A stretch of DNA of 64,000 nt from Neoarius graeffei (lineage: Eukaryota; Chordata; Actinopteri; Siluriformes; Ariidae), in the NCBI RefSeq assembly GCF_027579695.1, contig NC_083583.1, positions 22,166,599 to 22,230,598 of the forward strand. Direction: 5' to 3'. Under the pieces are notes generated by a model. That model worked only from the letters and a program-made list of their open reading frames with translations. It ran no database searches and was not told where the DNA came from. Both the position numbers and the translations under genes were made by a program. How positions within the stretch are numbered: position 1 is the stretch's first letter; each line of letters opens with the position of its first letter. Positions 1 through 11,859 of this stretch are shown here, in pieces.

Positions 1-3000
1 GCTTCCAGCGGCGTCTGACATACATGTCTGACTGTTCGAACAGCCCAGGAGGAAAAGAAGGATGGCCTTTGAGGAGCAAGAGGTGATTAGGTGTTAGTGC
101 TTCCAAGTCACACTCATCTTCAGAGACTGTGCTGATGGGGCGGCTATTTAGAATTGCTTCCACTTCACAGAACAGTGTTTGTAAACTTTCATCATCAAGT
201 GTTTGTTCTTGAACTATTGAGAGGAGAATCTGTCTCACCATCTGGATGAGTCTCTCCCATACTCCACCATGGTGTGAGGCTGCAGGTGGATTGAAGGACC
301 ACTGGATGTCTTTCTGGAGCATTGCATTGTGGATCTTCTCAGAGTTCCAGGCTGAGATGGCATTTTGTAGCTCTTTCTTGGCTCCTACAAGATTGGTTCC
401 GTTATCAGAGCGGATGTGTGTCACCTGACCTCTCCTGCTGATGAACCGTCGTAGGGCGTTGATGCAGGAGTCTGTATCCAATGCATGCGCCATCTCTAGA
501 TCCACAGCTCTGCTTGACATGCAGGTGAATATGACACCATAGCGTTTGATAAGACTTCTTCCTCTTCTAGTTTCAAAAGGGCCAAAGTAGTCAACACCAA
601 CATTGCTGAAAGGTGGAAGATCAGCTTCAAGTCTTTCTTTTGGCAGGTCAGCCATCTTCTGTTCACCTCTCTTCCCTCTCACACGCCTGCAGGTTACACA
701 TTTTGACAGGACTTTGCGAGTAGCTGAGTTGGCATTCACTATCCAATATCTTTTTCTGAGCTGAGAGAGCACATGATTTCTTCCAGCATGTCCAAGTTGC
801 TCATGGATGTGTCAAAGAATAAGAGTGGAGACAAGAAGGTCTTTGGGAATTATCATTGGACGCTTGGCCTCATCAGGCATCGCTGCCCTCTTCAGTCTTC
901 CTCCTACCCTCAAAACTCCATCTTCCAGCACAGGGTCCAGCTTGTAGATGGTGCTCTTTTGGCTCAGACCATTGTCGGAAGCAGGTTTTTGCAGCCTTGC
1001 AATTTCCTCTGGGTACCTCTGGTGTTGACAGAACACAATAATGGACTTCTCTGCCCTCCACAGGTCATCCAAGGAAATGCACTGTCCACCCAGTCTCTTC
1101 TTAAAAGCCTTCTTCTCATCATCCAGGGTCTTGTTTTGGCTCCATGTCTGGGGGGAGACAACATGCTGCAACTGCTTTTTTCGTTTCATTTTGAATATAA
1201 GGAAATCTTTCAGCTTCAGATACCACACCACAGCTCTCTTCAACTTGTTCCAGCTTGAATAATGTTGCAGCAGCTGCCATGTGGGACTGTCACACTGCTG
1301 TATTACAGCACTGCATATGGCTGAACTCTTCACCTCAACGTCATCTTCAGAAAGTAACGGTGACCGCAAAGGATCCTGTGGCCACTCACTCTCTGACATC
1401 CATAGGAAGTCTGGTCCGTTGAGCCATTCACTGCTTTTCACAAAGGTGTCCGCCTTCACTCCTCTGCTTGCAACATCAGCTGGATTCAGTTTTGTTCCAA
1501 TATATCTCCATTGTGAGACATCTGTATTTTCTTTAACAACAGCAGTCCTATTGGCCACAAATGTGCGAAATCTTGTATGTTCATTTCCAATGTATTTCAG
1601 CACTGACTGGCTGGCTGTCCAGAATGTTGAGCTGTTGAGTTTCATCTCCAGTTCTCTTCTAAGCATCATGTCCACTCTCACTGCCAAGACGGCCGCCACC
1701 AGCTCCATGCGGGGTATGATCATCTGCTTCAATGGCGCCACCCTGGCCTTGCCAAGCATAAAGGCAACATGCACAGTGTGTGTTCCTGAATGAAGACGCA
1801 GGTAGCTCACTGTTCCATAGCCTTGTTCACTTGCGTCTGAGAAGTGATGAAGTTCAGCCTCCACAGATGCTCCAACTTCACTTGGCTTCACACAGCGCAC
1901 CACACTGAAGTCTTTCAGCTCCTCCAGACCGGCCACCCATCTTCTCCATCTCTCTGCAGAAGCATGAGGTATTGGATGGTCCCAGCTGCACTTCTGTCTG
2001 CAAAGATCCTGCAGGAGCAACTTGGCAGGTAGAGTTAGAGGAGACAAGAAACCAAGTGGGTCATATATGGAACTGACCATTGATAGAATGTTTCTCCGTG
2101 TGGGTGCTTTGTCTGGGATAGAGATGTTAAATGTGAACATGTCACTTTCCACACACCATAACAGGCCTAATGCTCTTTCTAATGGCAGTTTATCTCTGTC
2201 CAAATCCAGCTCTTTCATTTCAGTGGCTTTATCTTCTTTTGGGATATGTGCAAGTACAGTGCGGCTGTTACTCACCCATTTGGTCAGGTGAAATCCTCCC
2301 TTGTGGCAGACACAGGTAAGGTCTCTCATCAGCTCCACTGCTTGCGCTTCTGTTTCAACAGACTTCAAACAGTCATCAACATAAAAGTTTGTTTCAATTG
2401 TGCTCACCACCTCTGGACTGCAAGTGCCTCTGTTGTCTTTAGCCGTCTGTCTCAGTGCAAAATTTGCACAGCTTGGAGAGGACACTGCACCAAAGATATG
2501 CACAGTCATATAGGGAGCAGAGATACGTCACCTTTAGGCCACCACAGAAAACGTAAGAAGTCAACATCACCTCTGGACACTCTGACTTGGTGAAACATTG
2601 ACTTAATGTCAGCCATCAAGGCTATTGGGTGTTGTCTGAATCTTGTGAGCACACCAATGAGCGTGCTCGTCAGATCTGGGCCTTGAAGGAGTGCAGCATT
2701 GAGAGATGTTCCATGGAATGTGGCGCCACAGTCAAAAACCACTCTGATGGTGCCTTTCTTTGGATGGAAAACTCCATGGTGGGGTATGTACCACACTTTG
2801 CCATCCGCTCGTTGGACTTCAGCTTGTGGTACCACCTCTGCATGTCCTTTGTGTATTACATCCTCCATGAATCCTGTGTAATCAACTCTAAATTGTTCAT
2901 TTCTTTCAAATTTCTTTTTAAGGCCTATTAGACGCTATTCTGCAACCTGGTAGTTGTTGGGCATGACTGGACGGTCACTCCTGAATGGTAAGTCTAAGCT

Positions 3001-6000
3001 GTAATGTCCATTTTGCAGTTTGACTGACTGTTCAGCCATTTTAAGAAATCTTCGGTCTTCCATTGACATTTCTTTGTCATCCAATGTCTCATTAAAATCA
3101 TGATTGTACTGCTGTACAAGCAACTGTTCTAACTTTTCAACAGATATTCTGTTTATATTCACAGTAAGACACTCACCAATGTCTGCAATGGGAGTGGCTT
3201 CTAGGGGACCATTGATAACCCACCCCAATAGGGTTTTCACCGCGTATGGTCCATCTCCTTGGCTGTTGATTATGTTCCATGGTTCTATGGCCTTAGGAGC
3301 ATTGTTCCCAATCAATAGCTCCACATCAGCATTCAGCGTTGAAATTCGCACTTCTTTCAGGTAAGTCCACTTCGATAGTTCCTCTGTTTTAAGAATGTGT
3401 TTTGTATCTACAGGCATGGAGGTCTGAGTGTATGCTTCTAGGAGTGCAATGAAGTTGCTCTCATCTAAAGCACTGACCTCCAGTCCTTTCACAAGGTAAG
3501 TATCCAGAAGTGTTTCTTGATTCATTGTTTTTAACAGTATGTTGGTCTTTTTTCCAGGGATGTTCAATTTGTGCATGAGTTTTTCTGTGCAGAATGTTGC
3601 AGAGCTGCCAGAGTCTAAGAAGGCATATGTCTTGATGATTCTGCTACCCTTCGAACATTTCACCTGCACAGGTACAATAGACATGGCACAGTTGGAGGCC
3701 TTTTGTGTGCTACCGGCCCCAGCATGCTCACCCATGCCATTAGATGAAGCCTTTATGGTACTCACCACTGTCTGTTGTCGTGACTGTGGTGCTTTTGCAC
3801 TGATGTGTAAAGCACTGGGGTGTCGCTTGTCACAAATTGAGCACATAAGGCGCTGTGCGCAGTCTTTACTAATGTGACCAGCTTTGGTCAGGCATCCGAA
3901 ACAGATTCCATTCTGCTTAAGGAAAGTGATTTTGTCCCTATGTGGCTGTGTAGTAAACTGGGAACATGTCCCCAGGTCATGCTGACCAGTGCAAAACAGA
4001 CATGTGGTAGCTGATGGTACTGCAACGGATTGTGATAATGTAACATCCACATTGGTGGCAAAGCTTCCTTTTGCCGGTGGTTTCACTGATGTTTTTGATT
4101 TCATCTTAGTGCTTGATTCTTGGATGTCACCGAACACTGGGTCAGACACAATGGTGGCTTGTTTTTCAATAAAGTCAACTAAGTCCTTCATTCTGACTCT
4201 GATGTTTTGTTCTTGAATCTTGCAGGCTTTAACATGCCATCTTTCTCTCCATTTGTATGGTAGTTTTAACACTATGTTTTTCATATTAGAGATTGTATCC
4301 AGTTCCTCCATATATTCCACATTCTCCATAGCGTTACAGCAACTCCTCAAAAACAATGCAAAGTCCTGCAGCGCTTTGACATCTTCTGATTTGATTGCTG
4401 GCCATGAGAGTGCCTTTTCAATATAAGCACATGAAATCCTGTACTCATTCCCATAGTGTATTTCTAGCAGCTGTCTAGCTTTTATGTATCCTATGCTGGC
4501 ATCATCTATGACCTGACAACTTTTGACGAGTTCTTGTGCCTTCCCCCTGGTGTATTGAATGAGGAACAGCAGTCTGTCATGGTAATTGTCTGTTTTAAAT
4601 TCTACAATGTGGTCAAACCAGTGAATGAATGACTTATACTGTAAAATGTTTCCATCAAATATTTCAATATTTCCTTTTGGCAAAGTTGTTAGTAATTGTT
4701 GCTTTATGAGCAGACTGGTTAACTGATTTTGTCTTTCTAGAATTCTCCCGATATCATCAGAGACCTGGTTTCTTCTTCTCGGTAACGGGGTTTGAGGAAA
4801 GGGAATGCGAAGTGCTGGCCCATGTAGCCCATGACTACCAATGGCTGTATGAGCAATGTGTGTTGTGTTGTGTCGTGTTCTGTCTGCTGGTCTAGCTGCA
4901 ACAGGCGTAAATGGGAACTGAACTGTAACGTTTTCTTTGGGCCTTACAGAGAGGTATTCCTCAAGATATTCATTCATGGCATCTCCTGCACTGCTACCAA
5001 ACGGTTTTACTTCTGCATCTCTAAAGTACTGAATTTTGGCTGAATTAGCATTCAGTTCTGCTTCCATCTCAAGTGTTTCTTTCTGTTTCCTTAGTTGTTC
5101 TTTCTGCAGTTGTAATTGAGCTTCTTTGTTGTCAATACTGTGCCTTTTCTCCAGGGCTGCAGCCTTTGCTAGTAATGCTGCCCTTTCAGCTTCAGCGCAA
5201 ATGCGCGCCGACCTTACAGAGGATACTGATGATTGACTGCGCGTTGATGCATGACTGCGCATTGATGCATGACTGTGCATTGATGCATGACTGCGCATTG
5301 ATGTTACCGAAGCTCTGTCATCTTCATCAGGGACAGCAGCTGTTTGCAACTTTGAAAACATTGCAATATGCAAACGATCTGCGCAACTTTCAACTGAAGA
5401 GATCCACTTTGACACTCTGGAAATAAAAACGTTAATCTCTTCCATTCTCGGGCCATACCAAGATTTCGTGTCGTCACTCTTGTCCTTTGCATTTAACGTC
5501 TGCTGGTACGAGGCGTGCAATGCCTTAAACTCCTCTAATTGCACAGTAAACTTGTTCATATTTTCTTTGACCTCATCTATACATTCTCTATCAGCCATTA
5601 ACGTGTTCACAATATTAATTCTTCTCGTCAGATGAGACATTTTGCCCTGTCGGGAAAAGAGCAACTTTGCTGACGTGTCCTCAATGTTCGAGGTTTCTTT
5701 ATCAGAATCCGACACCATTTCAGTTGCAAACAAGCAATTTTTCGTTTCAATAAAAATAGATAATCCAAATCGTCCACTAAGTTTCAACAAAAAATATCTT
5801 TCAAGCACGTAGACTAAATTTCATAAGAATAATGGCGTTTCTTCCACAGCCGTCAATTCAAACAAAGGTGGGGCTCAAAACTAAAATACTCCGTAATCCA
5901 AATCTCAAAGGTTAATCCAAAAAAGGTATTCAAAAAAGCAGTTTTTGTAGGTTTAAATCCGACAGTTCAAGTAATTTAAATCCATCATACCTCCAAAGTT

Positions 6001-6635
6001 CCTTTGATTCAAATAGTTTGGTCTTCGCGCGTCCAGCGGCCTTTATTTCCAAGTTTGCGTTGCAAAGTTTCCCAAGTTCAAACAATAATCCAAAAGATCT
6101 TCTTCAGAATTCCATGAAGTGATTCTTCGTGCGGACATCATAGACTATTGTAAGCTCAAAACCGTGATGTTTATGAGTCCCATTGACATTTGTTTGAGCA
6201 TTACATCTGGGATTCGGTGTGATCACTCGACTCGTGGAAATAGTCCAGGAAACGAAATTAAAGTATACTAATGGTGATTTATTAGTTACAATCGATTATA
6301 CAAAAAAAAAAATAAAGAAAGAAACTTAAACTATTCAAACGGTTCCAGGTTCCTTAATTCTAGCAATGTCCATTAATTGTTCTTTTTCCTTTCCATGCAC
6401 GCCATACCACAGTCTATGATGGTATGCGCATCACCGAAAACCTTCCCCCTGGTGTCAGGATGACACACTATATACCTTCTGGCACTCACTCATATATACT
6501 CACACATACTCAAAACATGAACTTATATTAGATATAGAAATACTAAATCAGTTCTTAATGTAACAAAATAAAAAGTTGCAAATTATATGTAAAGTCAACA
6601 AAGCATAAACAGAAATTCCTCCTATGGCTCCTACA
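1..6635 (-). mobile_element. BEL/Pao-family LTR retrotransposon, broken fossil, 5' two-thirds
   Basis: The element reads right to left from its 5' LTR (6115-6635) and runs off the left edge of the window. Parts in element order: a Gag-like region at about 4.2-5.8 kb with an acidic, coiled N-terminus and a Pao-type gag domain (DUF1759 style); Cys/His knuckles near 3.8-4.0 kb; an aspartic protease with the LDSGSS motif near 3.6 kb (DUF1758 style); reverse transcriptase at about 2.1-2.8 kb with the YVDD box usual in BEL/Pao; an RNase H-like region; and, left of about 0.8 kb, the start of the integrase with the YFGPF and SDNG motifs. Gag-Pro-RT-RH-IN in this order, with YVDD, identifies the family. 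The 3' LTR lies outside the window. The coding part looks broken by a few breaks but is little decayed, so the copy is probably moderately young. It interrupts a Tc1-like transposon. Confidence 0.9.
6115..6635 (-). repeat. 5' LTR of the BEL/Pao element
   Basis: The segment has TG...CA ends (tgaagtg at 6115, ctaca at 6635). Immediately inside it the element strand reads TGGAATTCTGAAG, which starts with TGG as a tRNA primer binding site should; I could not name the tRNA. On the element strand a TATA-like box (ggtatatag) lies near 6470 and an AATAAA lies near 6275, in the right order for a U3-R-U5 LTR of about 520 bp. The outer edge is fixed because Tc1 sequence starts at 6636. The inner edge is inferred from the TG and the primer site. 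Confidence 0.65.
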
Positions 6636-7547
6636 GTGTGCATGGCAGGGTTGCAAGGGGAAAGCCACTGCTCTCCAAAAAGAACATTGCTGCTCGTCTG
6701 CAGTTTGCTAAAGATCACGTGGACGAGCCAGAAGGCTACTGGAAAAATGTTTTGTGGACAAATGAGACCAAAATAGAACTTTTTGGTTTAAATGAGAAGC
6801 GTTATGTTTGGAGAAAGGAAAACACTGCATTCCAGCATAAGAACCTTATCCCATCTGTGAAACATGGTGGTGGTAGTATCATAGTTTGAGCCTGTTTTGC
6901 TGCATCTGGGCCAGGACGGCTTGCCATCATTGATGGATCAATGAATTCTGAATTATACCAGCGAATTCTAAAGGAAAATGTCAGGACATCTGTCCATAAA
7001 CTGAATCTCAAGAGAAGGTGGGTCATGCAGCAAGACAACGACCCTAAGCACACAAGTCGTTCTACCAAAGAATGGTTAAAGAAGGATAAAGTTAATGTTT
7101 TGGAATGGCCAAGTCAAAGTCCTGACCTTAATCCAATGGAAATGTTGTGGAAGGACCTGAAGCGAGCAGTTCATGTGAGGAAACCCACCAACATCCCAGA
7201 GTTGAAGCTGTTCTGTATGGAGGAACGGGCTAAAATTCCTCCAAGCCAGTGTGCAGGACTGATCAACAGTTACCGCAAACGTTTAGTTGCAGTTATTGCT
7301 GCACAAGGGGGTCACACCAGATACTGAAAGCAAAGGTTCACATACTTTTGCCACTCACTGATATGTAATATTGGATTATTTTCCTCAATATATAAATGAC
7401 CAAGTATAATATTTTTGTCTCATTTCTTTAACTGGGTTCTCTTTATCTACTTTTAGGACTTGTGTGAAAATCTGCTCATGTTTTAGGTCATATTTATGCA
7501 GAAATATCGAAAATTTTAAAGGGTTCACAAACGTTTAAGCACCACTG
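6636..7547 (+). mobile_element. Tc1-like DNA transposon, right part, degraded transposase
   Basis: This is the C-terminal two-thirds of a Tc1-like DD34E transposase plus the right terminal repeat. Readable pieces are 6638-6889 (WTNETKIELFG, carrying the first catalytic Asp) and 6941-7327 (QQDNDPKHTS, then SPDLNPMEMLWKDLKR with the final Glu). A stop at about 6887-6889 separates them (VSIIV followed by TGA where family members read a Trp), so this copy cannot encode transposase. The right end reads aagcaccactg at 7547, followed by a TA at 7548-7549 as expected for the TA target. The sequence matches the second copy at 38775-40349 closely, which shows that the left half was separated by the BEL/Pao insertion exactly at 6635/6636. 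The missing left half should lie beyond the left edge of the window. Confidence 0.9.
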
Positions 7548-7676
7548 TATGATGTGTTATGTCAATTTCAACAACTTTTATGATTTTGTAGCATATTGCC
7601 AAGCAGTATATACTTTGTAATTGTAAAATGACTTCCAAATGAGTGATACAAGTGATACAGGCCTAATGTGAGTATT

Positions 7677-8680
7677 CTAATCATTGCAGTCTCCAGAACA
7701 TGCACAAAGGGCAGTACACTTCAATTCTGCCTTTTTGTATTTGCAGTGACCACAACAGCCCTTTTTGCAACCACAATGCAAAAGCTCATAGCACGACTGT
7801 GAGGCCTCAGGTAGTGTTGTCCAAAATGGCTGCCATCCATCGTCACTGTTAACCCATCCCCAGTCTGAAGGACTTGGCAACTGGGGCCTAATAACCAAGG
7901 CAAGGTTCCATACATGAGCCTGATACATGGCTCGTTTGATGTGTTGTCTCAAAGCAGCTTGTGTAGGGGGGATGTTTTCCAACGATCTTGACTTTCGTGT
8001 GAAAAGATGTTTCCGTGCCTCACTGACACCTACACATGCACTTGTTCTGTCATAAATGAGAACAACAAAGCGTTCCAGCTGTGACAAAGACAGGTCACTC
8101 AGTTCTTGTGGCATTTGCAACATTTCGTGAAAAGCCTCCGTGACTTCTGGGTACACAAGCCACGTGTCCCAAGCAGTCTTTTTACCACGGCCACAGAATG
8201 CTGATGTTGTATCACAGCCAGTGAAAGAATGAAATGCAAGCAAAGCATCGCTAGTGGAAGGACCAAGAGCAGCAACCACCTTGTGGATGCCAATATAGCA
8301 GAAAGTGCTACCAGTTCCAAAGGCTATCCACATTTCTTCAAGGTCAACTTTCTGAAATACAGCTACTGCCAAGACGACCACATCTGAATCCACTGTTCTA
8401 ACTAACGTTCTTAAGTCCCTTTTTAGCAGCATCTGCCACATGAAGGAATAGCCTTGTGTCTGCCTCCTCTTGAGTGCATGGAACCAAATTACTTACATCA
8501 CAGTCAACAGGAGAGCTGAGGACATTTTTTTCATTTGTGGCATATACTTCTTTGCCAGGAGCTAATGCCATGGCAGCAATTTGAACGGAAAGAAAGTGGA
8601 ACAATTCTGTTTTGTTTTCACTAACAGATAAGAAATCCTTCCAGTTTAATGATAAGATTTATGTAGTTTACCTGGGTATC
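7677..8680 (-). pseudogene. FEN/XPG-like (PIN-fold) protein fragment with Cys-rich tail
   Basis: I do not recognise a named gene. On the minus strand the text reads, in order: a W..FL...NKTELFHFL helix block (about 8590-8680), QEEADTRLFLHV with clustered acids, RTVDSDVVVLAVAVF, MWIAFG, IHKVVAALG, and FHSFTGCDTTSAFCGRGKKTAW, then a C-terminal cluster of about 13 cysteines (CGCKKGCCGHCKYKK...CTALCACSGDC). The acidic EAD/DSD pair followed by GCD..(x)..G.GKKTA resembles the XPG-I domain and the helix-hairpin-helix of flap endonucleases. That homology is my inference from motif order. The protein type is familiar as multi-copy uncharacterised proteins in fish and cnidarians, so this is probably a mobile-element gene. 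The frame is interrupted and no introns, terminal repeats or TSD were found. It is likely dead here. Confidence 0.55.
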
Positions 8681-8689
8681 TATCAGTTA

Positions 8690-10622
8690 CAGTTCATCTG
8701 CCATTTCCCAATTTTATGTTATTATCATTACGTTTTTTGTTTATTTCATTCATTTACCTCTATGGGTGTATATCTATTTATGTTTATTTACTTGATTATG
8801 CCTTAATACATGCATATTTATACTTACTGTACATTTTTAGCAAAATTGCTCCCAAAAACACGCCCATTTTAGCTCTCATGCATAGAAATGTCCTATTGAT
8901 GACCTCAATGACCTCTAATTGACCTCCAAGGTCAAACTGAGAGCGCCTCCAGATCTTAAATTAATTGTTATGCCCTCAAGAACAAACCCTGAAAGTTTCA
9001 TGTTTTTATCATCTTGTGCACGATTCATCTGCTTATCTGCTCTACTATAATGAAGAAAACCAATAAACAGAAAGTGAGGTTGGATCTTTTATTTTTTGTG
9101 ACATGGTGCTTATTACCTTGCTTGCTATGGAGTAAGCAAGATGAGGTATTGTTTTTGGCCAGGTTTCTTTGTTTTTTTTGTTAACGATATCACGGGAAAA
9201 TGGCTCGATCAATCTTCATGAAACTTTCAGTATAGATGGGCATTGGTATCAAATAGAACCTCCAACATTTTGAGGGTCATCCGGTCAATCACCAAAAGGG
9301 TCAAAATCATTTTTGTTGTGGCTACTGCCTCATATAGAGGTGTAATCGTGCTGTAAGAATGGAACAATCACGCACTGTGCATGCGCATACACGTGTTCCG
9401 ATTAAAATGGCTGGTGAATGTATACAATTCGGGTCACCATTCGAAATAAATGGACTAGACTAAAGAAATCACTTTCAGACATGTTTATGCTTATTACAGA
9501 GGGAAAGTGCGTTCCACTGAGCTCTAGCGCCGGGCCATTTGCAGGAAATAAGAATTTTGGTCATGGCGACAGCGTGCGTATGTTAGCCTCAGTTCGGAGG
9601 TTTCAGTTTCAAAAACTGTAAGAGGTAAGAGTAGAATAATATAAAGTACAGACACTTGATATATTTTACTTCTGTGATTTTTTTAAATTGTTAATTTTTG
9701 GATTACGCTTCATTTTTGTGTCTACTGCCTCATAGAGTAAATATATATGCTATATTTACTGTATGGACATGGTATCAGAAAACAATTTTATTTATAAGCA
9801 GTAGCCACATGTACCCATAGGATACCTTTTTTTTTTTTTTTTGCAATATCTTCCTTCATATTCATCATAAGTGCTACTGGGCGAGGTTTGTTCTGCCTTG
9901 TAACACTTGTCAACTCTGCTGTATTTACTATCAAGACTCCCTTGCTATACTGCATCATATCTCGCAAGATTTGCACTAAGAAAGGACAAAAAACCAAAAC
10001 ATTTAAAAAGTACAATTTGTGCCTGCAGAGAACTGAACTTTGTCTTGAAGTTATCATTAACTTGTTTTATGCTTTTATTATTCCAGATTTATCAACCTCC
10101 TTTAGCCCAAGCACTAACACAACATGTGAAGTTGCTGATGAGTTCAGATTAATAAATATTGTGTTGATTCATGCAAGTAATGTTTTTTTTTCCAGTCATA
10201 AATCAATTTACAACCCAGTGCCACATGCCTAGGGTTAATCACTGAGTTGCCTATTTACAAGTTTTTTTTTCTTTAGGGTTTGTAATCTGAACTGATTTGT
10301 ACAAGTTTTGAACATATACACAATATCATGTCAGTAGTGTATTACAGTATGTATTATGAGAATGTTGTTTTATTGTTTTCTCACAAAATGTTGTATGTAG
10401 CAATCCATATGACTCTGTGTGCATGTTTCAATTGTTGAATAAAGAATAGACACTCTAAAATGCTCGTCTGCATTTAGTAGACCCTGATTCTCACATAATT
10501 CTGGGTCTCCGGTGAGGTTTTTAGGCACTCAGACCCACACTTTGCAAAACATGTCCAAGGTGAGATATGTGTTCCTAGCCTGGAAGGTTTGAGACACCAG
10601 ATTTACAGTCCCCAGGATTTTA
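8690..10622. other. Gene-free repeat-like stretch
   Basis: No convincing coding sequence was found. The stretch is AT-rich with several T- and A-runs (for example 9829-9842). An imperfect palindrome built on cttgctt...taagcaag lies near 9116-9141, and the following 200 bases (lead words tcttcatgaaactttcag and gagggtcatccggtcaatc) look like a dispersed fish repeat. I cannot assign a family and saw no paired termini. Short open frames here have no recognisable domains. Confidence 0.4.
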
Positions 10623-10633
10623 CCCAACACCAT

Positions 10634-11012
10634 CTCATCTCATTCTCATTATCTCTAGCCGCTTTATCCTGTTCTACAGGGTCGCAGGCAAGCTGGAGCC
10701 TATCCCAGCTGACTACGGGCGAAAGGCGGGGTTCACCCTGGACAAGTCGCTAGGTCATCACAGGGCTGACACATAGACACAGACAACCATTCACACTCAT
10801 ATTCACACCTACGGTCAATTTAGAGTCACCAGTTAACCTAACCTGCATGTCTTTGGACTGTGGGGGAAACCAGAGCACCCGGAGGAAACCCACGCGGACA
10901 CAGGGAGAACATGCAAACTCCACACAAAAAGGCCCTCGCCGGCCACGGGGCTCGAACCCGGACCTTCTTGCTGTGAGGCGACAGCGCTAACCACTACACC
11001 ACCGTGCCGCCT
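10634..11012 (-). mobile_element. DANA-like tRNA-derived SINE, full length
   Basis: The head (right end) on the minus strand has the Pol III A-box type TGGTGTAGTGG and B-box GGTTCGAGCCC, followed by the conserved body (GTTTGCATGTTCTCCC, TCCAAAGACATGCAGG) and a tail of ATGAG-type repeats. An 11-bp perfect TSD, cccaacaccat, flanks it at 10623-10633 and 11013-11023. It sits next to a LINE 3' fragment. Confidence 0.93.
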
Positions 11013-11023
11013 CCCAACACCAT

Positions 11024-11490
11024 TATGATGCAATTTTTTTGTGTTATTAACACAGCCAGGCTTTGTAAAAGATTCTTCCCATGTGCCATTAAACTCCTCA
11101 ACTCTGAGGGACTGGACTGATACACATGAACTGTTGATCACACCACTCCCACTGCAGTCTTTGCACAGTGAAGAATAATCACTATCACTTTTTACAATGT
11201 TTACAATGCTTCTCTCATACACAATGTTTAATTGAATTTATTTATTTAACATATTTCTACCTCAAAATGCACACTCAAACTTTCCGCACATTATCAGTGA
11301 CAGGTATTTGTTGGCACTGTACTGTCTATCTGCAATGTTTGCACTTGCTGCACTCATGCACTTTATGTTGTTATATGTCGATTGTAGCCCTGTGATGTTA
11401 AATATAACACCATGGTCCTGGAGAAACATTGTTTTGTTTTAACTGTGTACTGTACCTACTGTATATGGTTGAAATGGCAATAAAAAAAGT
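11024..11490 (+). mobile_element. LINE 3' end fragment (CR1/L2/Rex1 group)
   Basis: The start encodes the last residues of a LINE ORF2 (TARLCKRFFPCAIKLLNS, ending in a stop near 11120). A 3' UTR typical of fish CR1-group LINEs follows: caccatggtcctggagaaac at about 11409-11428 and ggcaataaaaaaag near 11475. The 5' truncation is normal for target-primed insertion. The clade is not certain. The adjacent SINE may have inserted into it. Confidence 0.7.
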
Positions 11491-11859
11491 CTTGACCGGT
11501 CCATGATGTTGGCAACGAGATTTACTTGTTGAAAATACTGTATAAGCATGCATCTTGCTGTTGTCTGGAAGGTTAAAACAGGAAAATCATTTGTAATGTA
11601 CAATATAGCTAAAAGCGTCTAACATCAAATTGCTAAGGGTTCCTATCACCCCAGCACACATGGTGATGTTGGGAGACTCAGTTGGGTGTCCCCATTATCT
11701 AATTCTTGCCAGTTTGAGGCGTGTCCATACTGTGCATGGCTAGATGTGTGTGTGACAGCCTGAAAGACTAAAATTTGCCATTTATGCATATAATCTAATA
11801 TGTATCATAGTTGTTGACCTGATTCTGAGGAAATAAGCATCCATATATCTTGCTGGACA
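11491..11859 (+). other. Upstream region of the Ig-receptor gene
   Basis: No gene, repeat terminus or clear core promoter was recognised. The 5' UTR and promoter of the receptor gene must lie here or further left. No CpG-rich patch is visible, which fits a tissue-restricted gene. Confidence 0.35.

Noticed and set aside
773-2931. Several plus-strand open frames of 60-170 residues
   Set aside because: They are antisense to the BEL/Pao coding region and show no domain.
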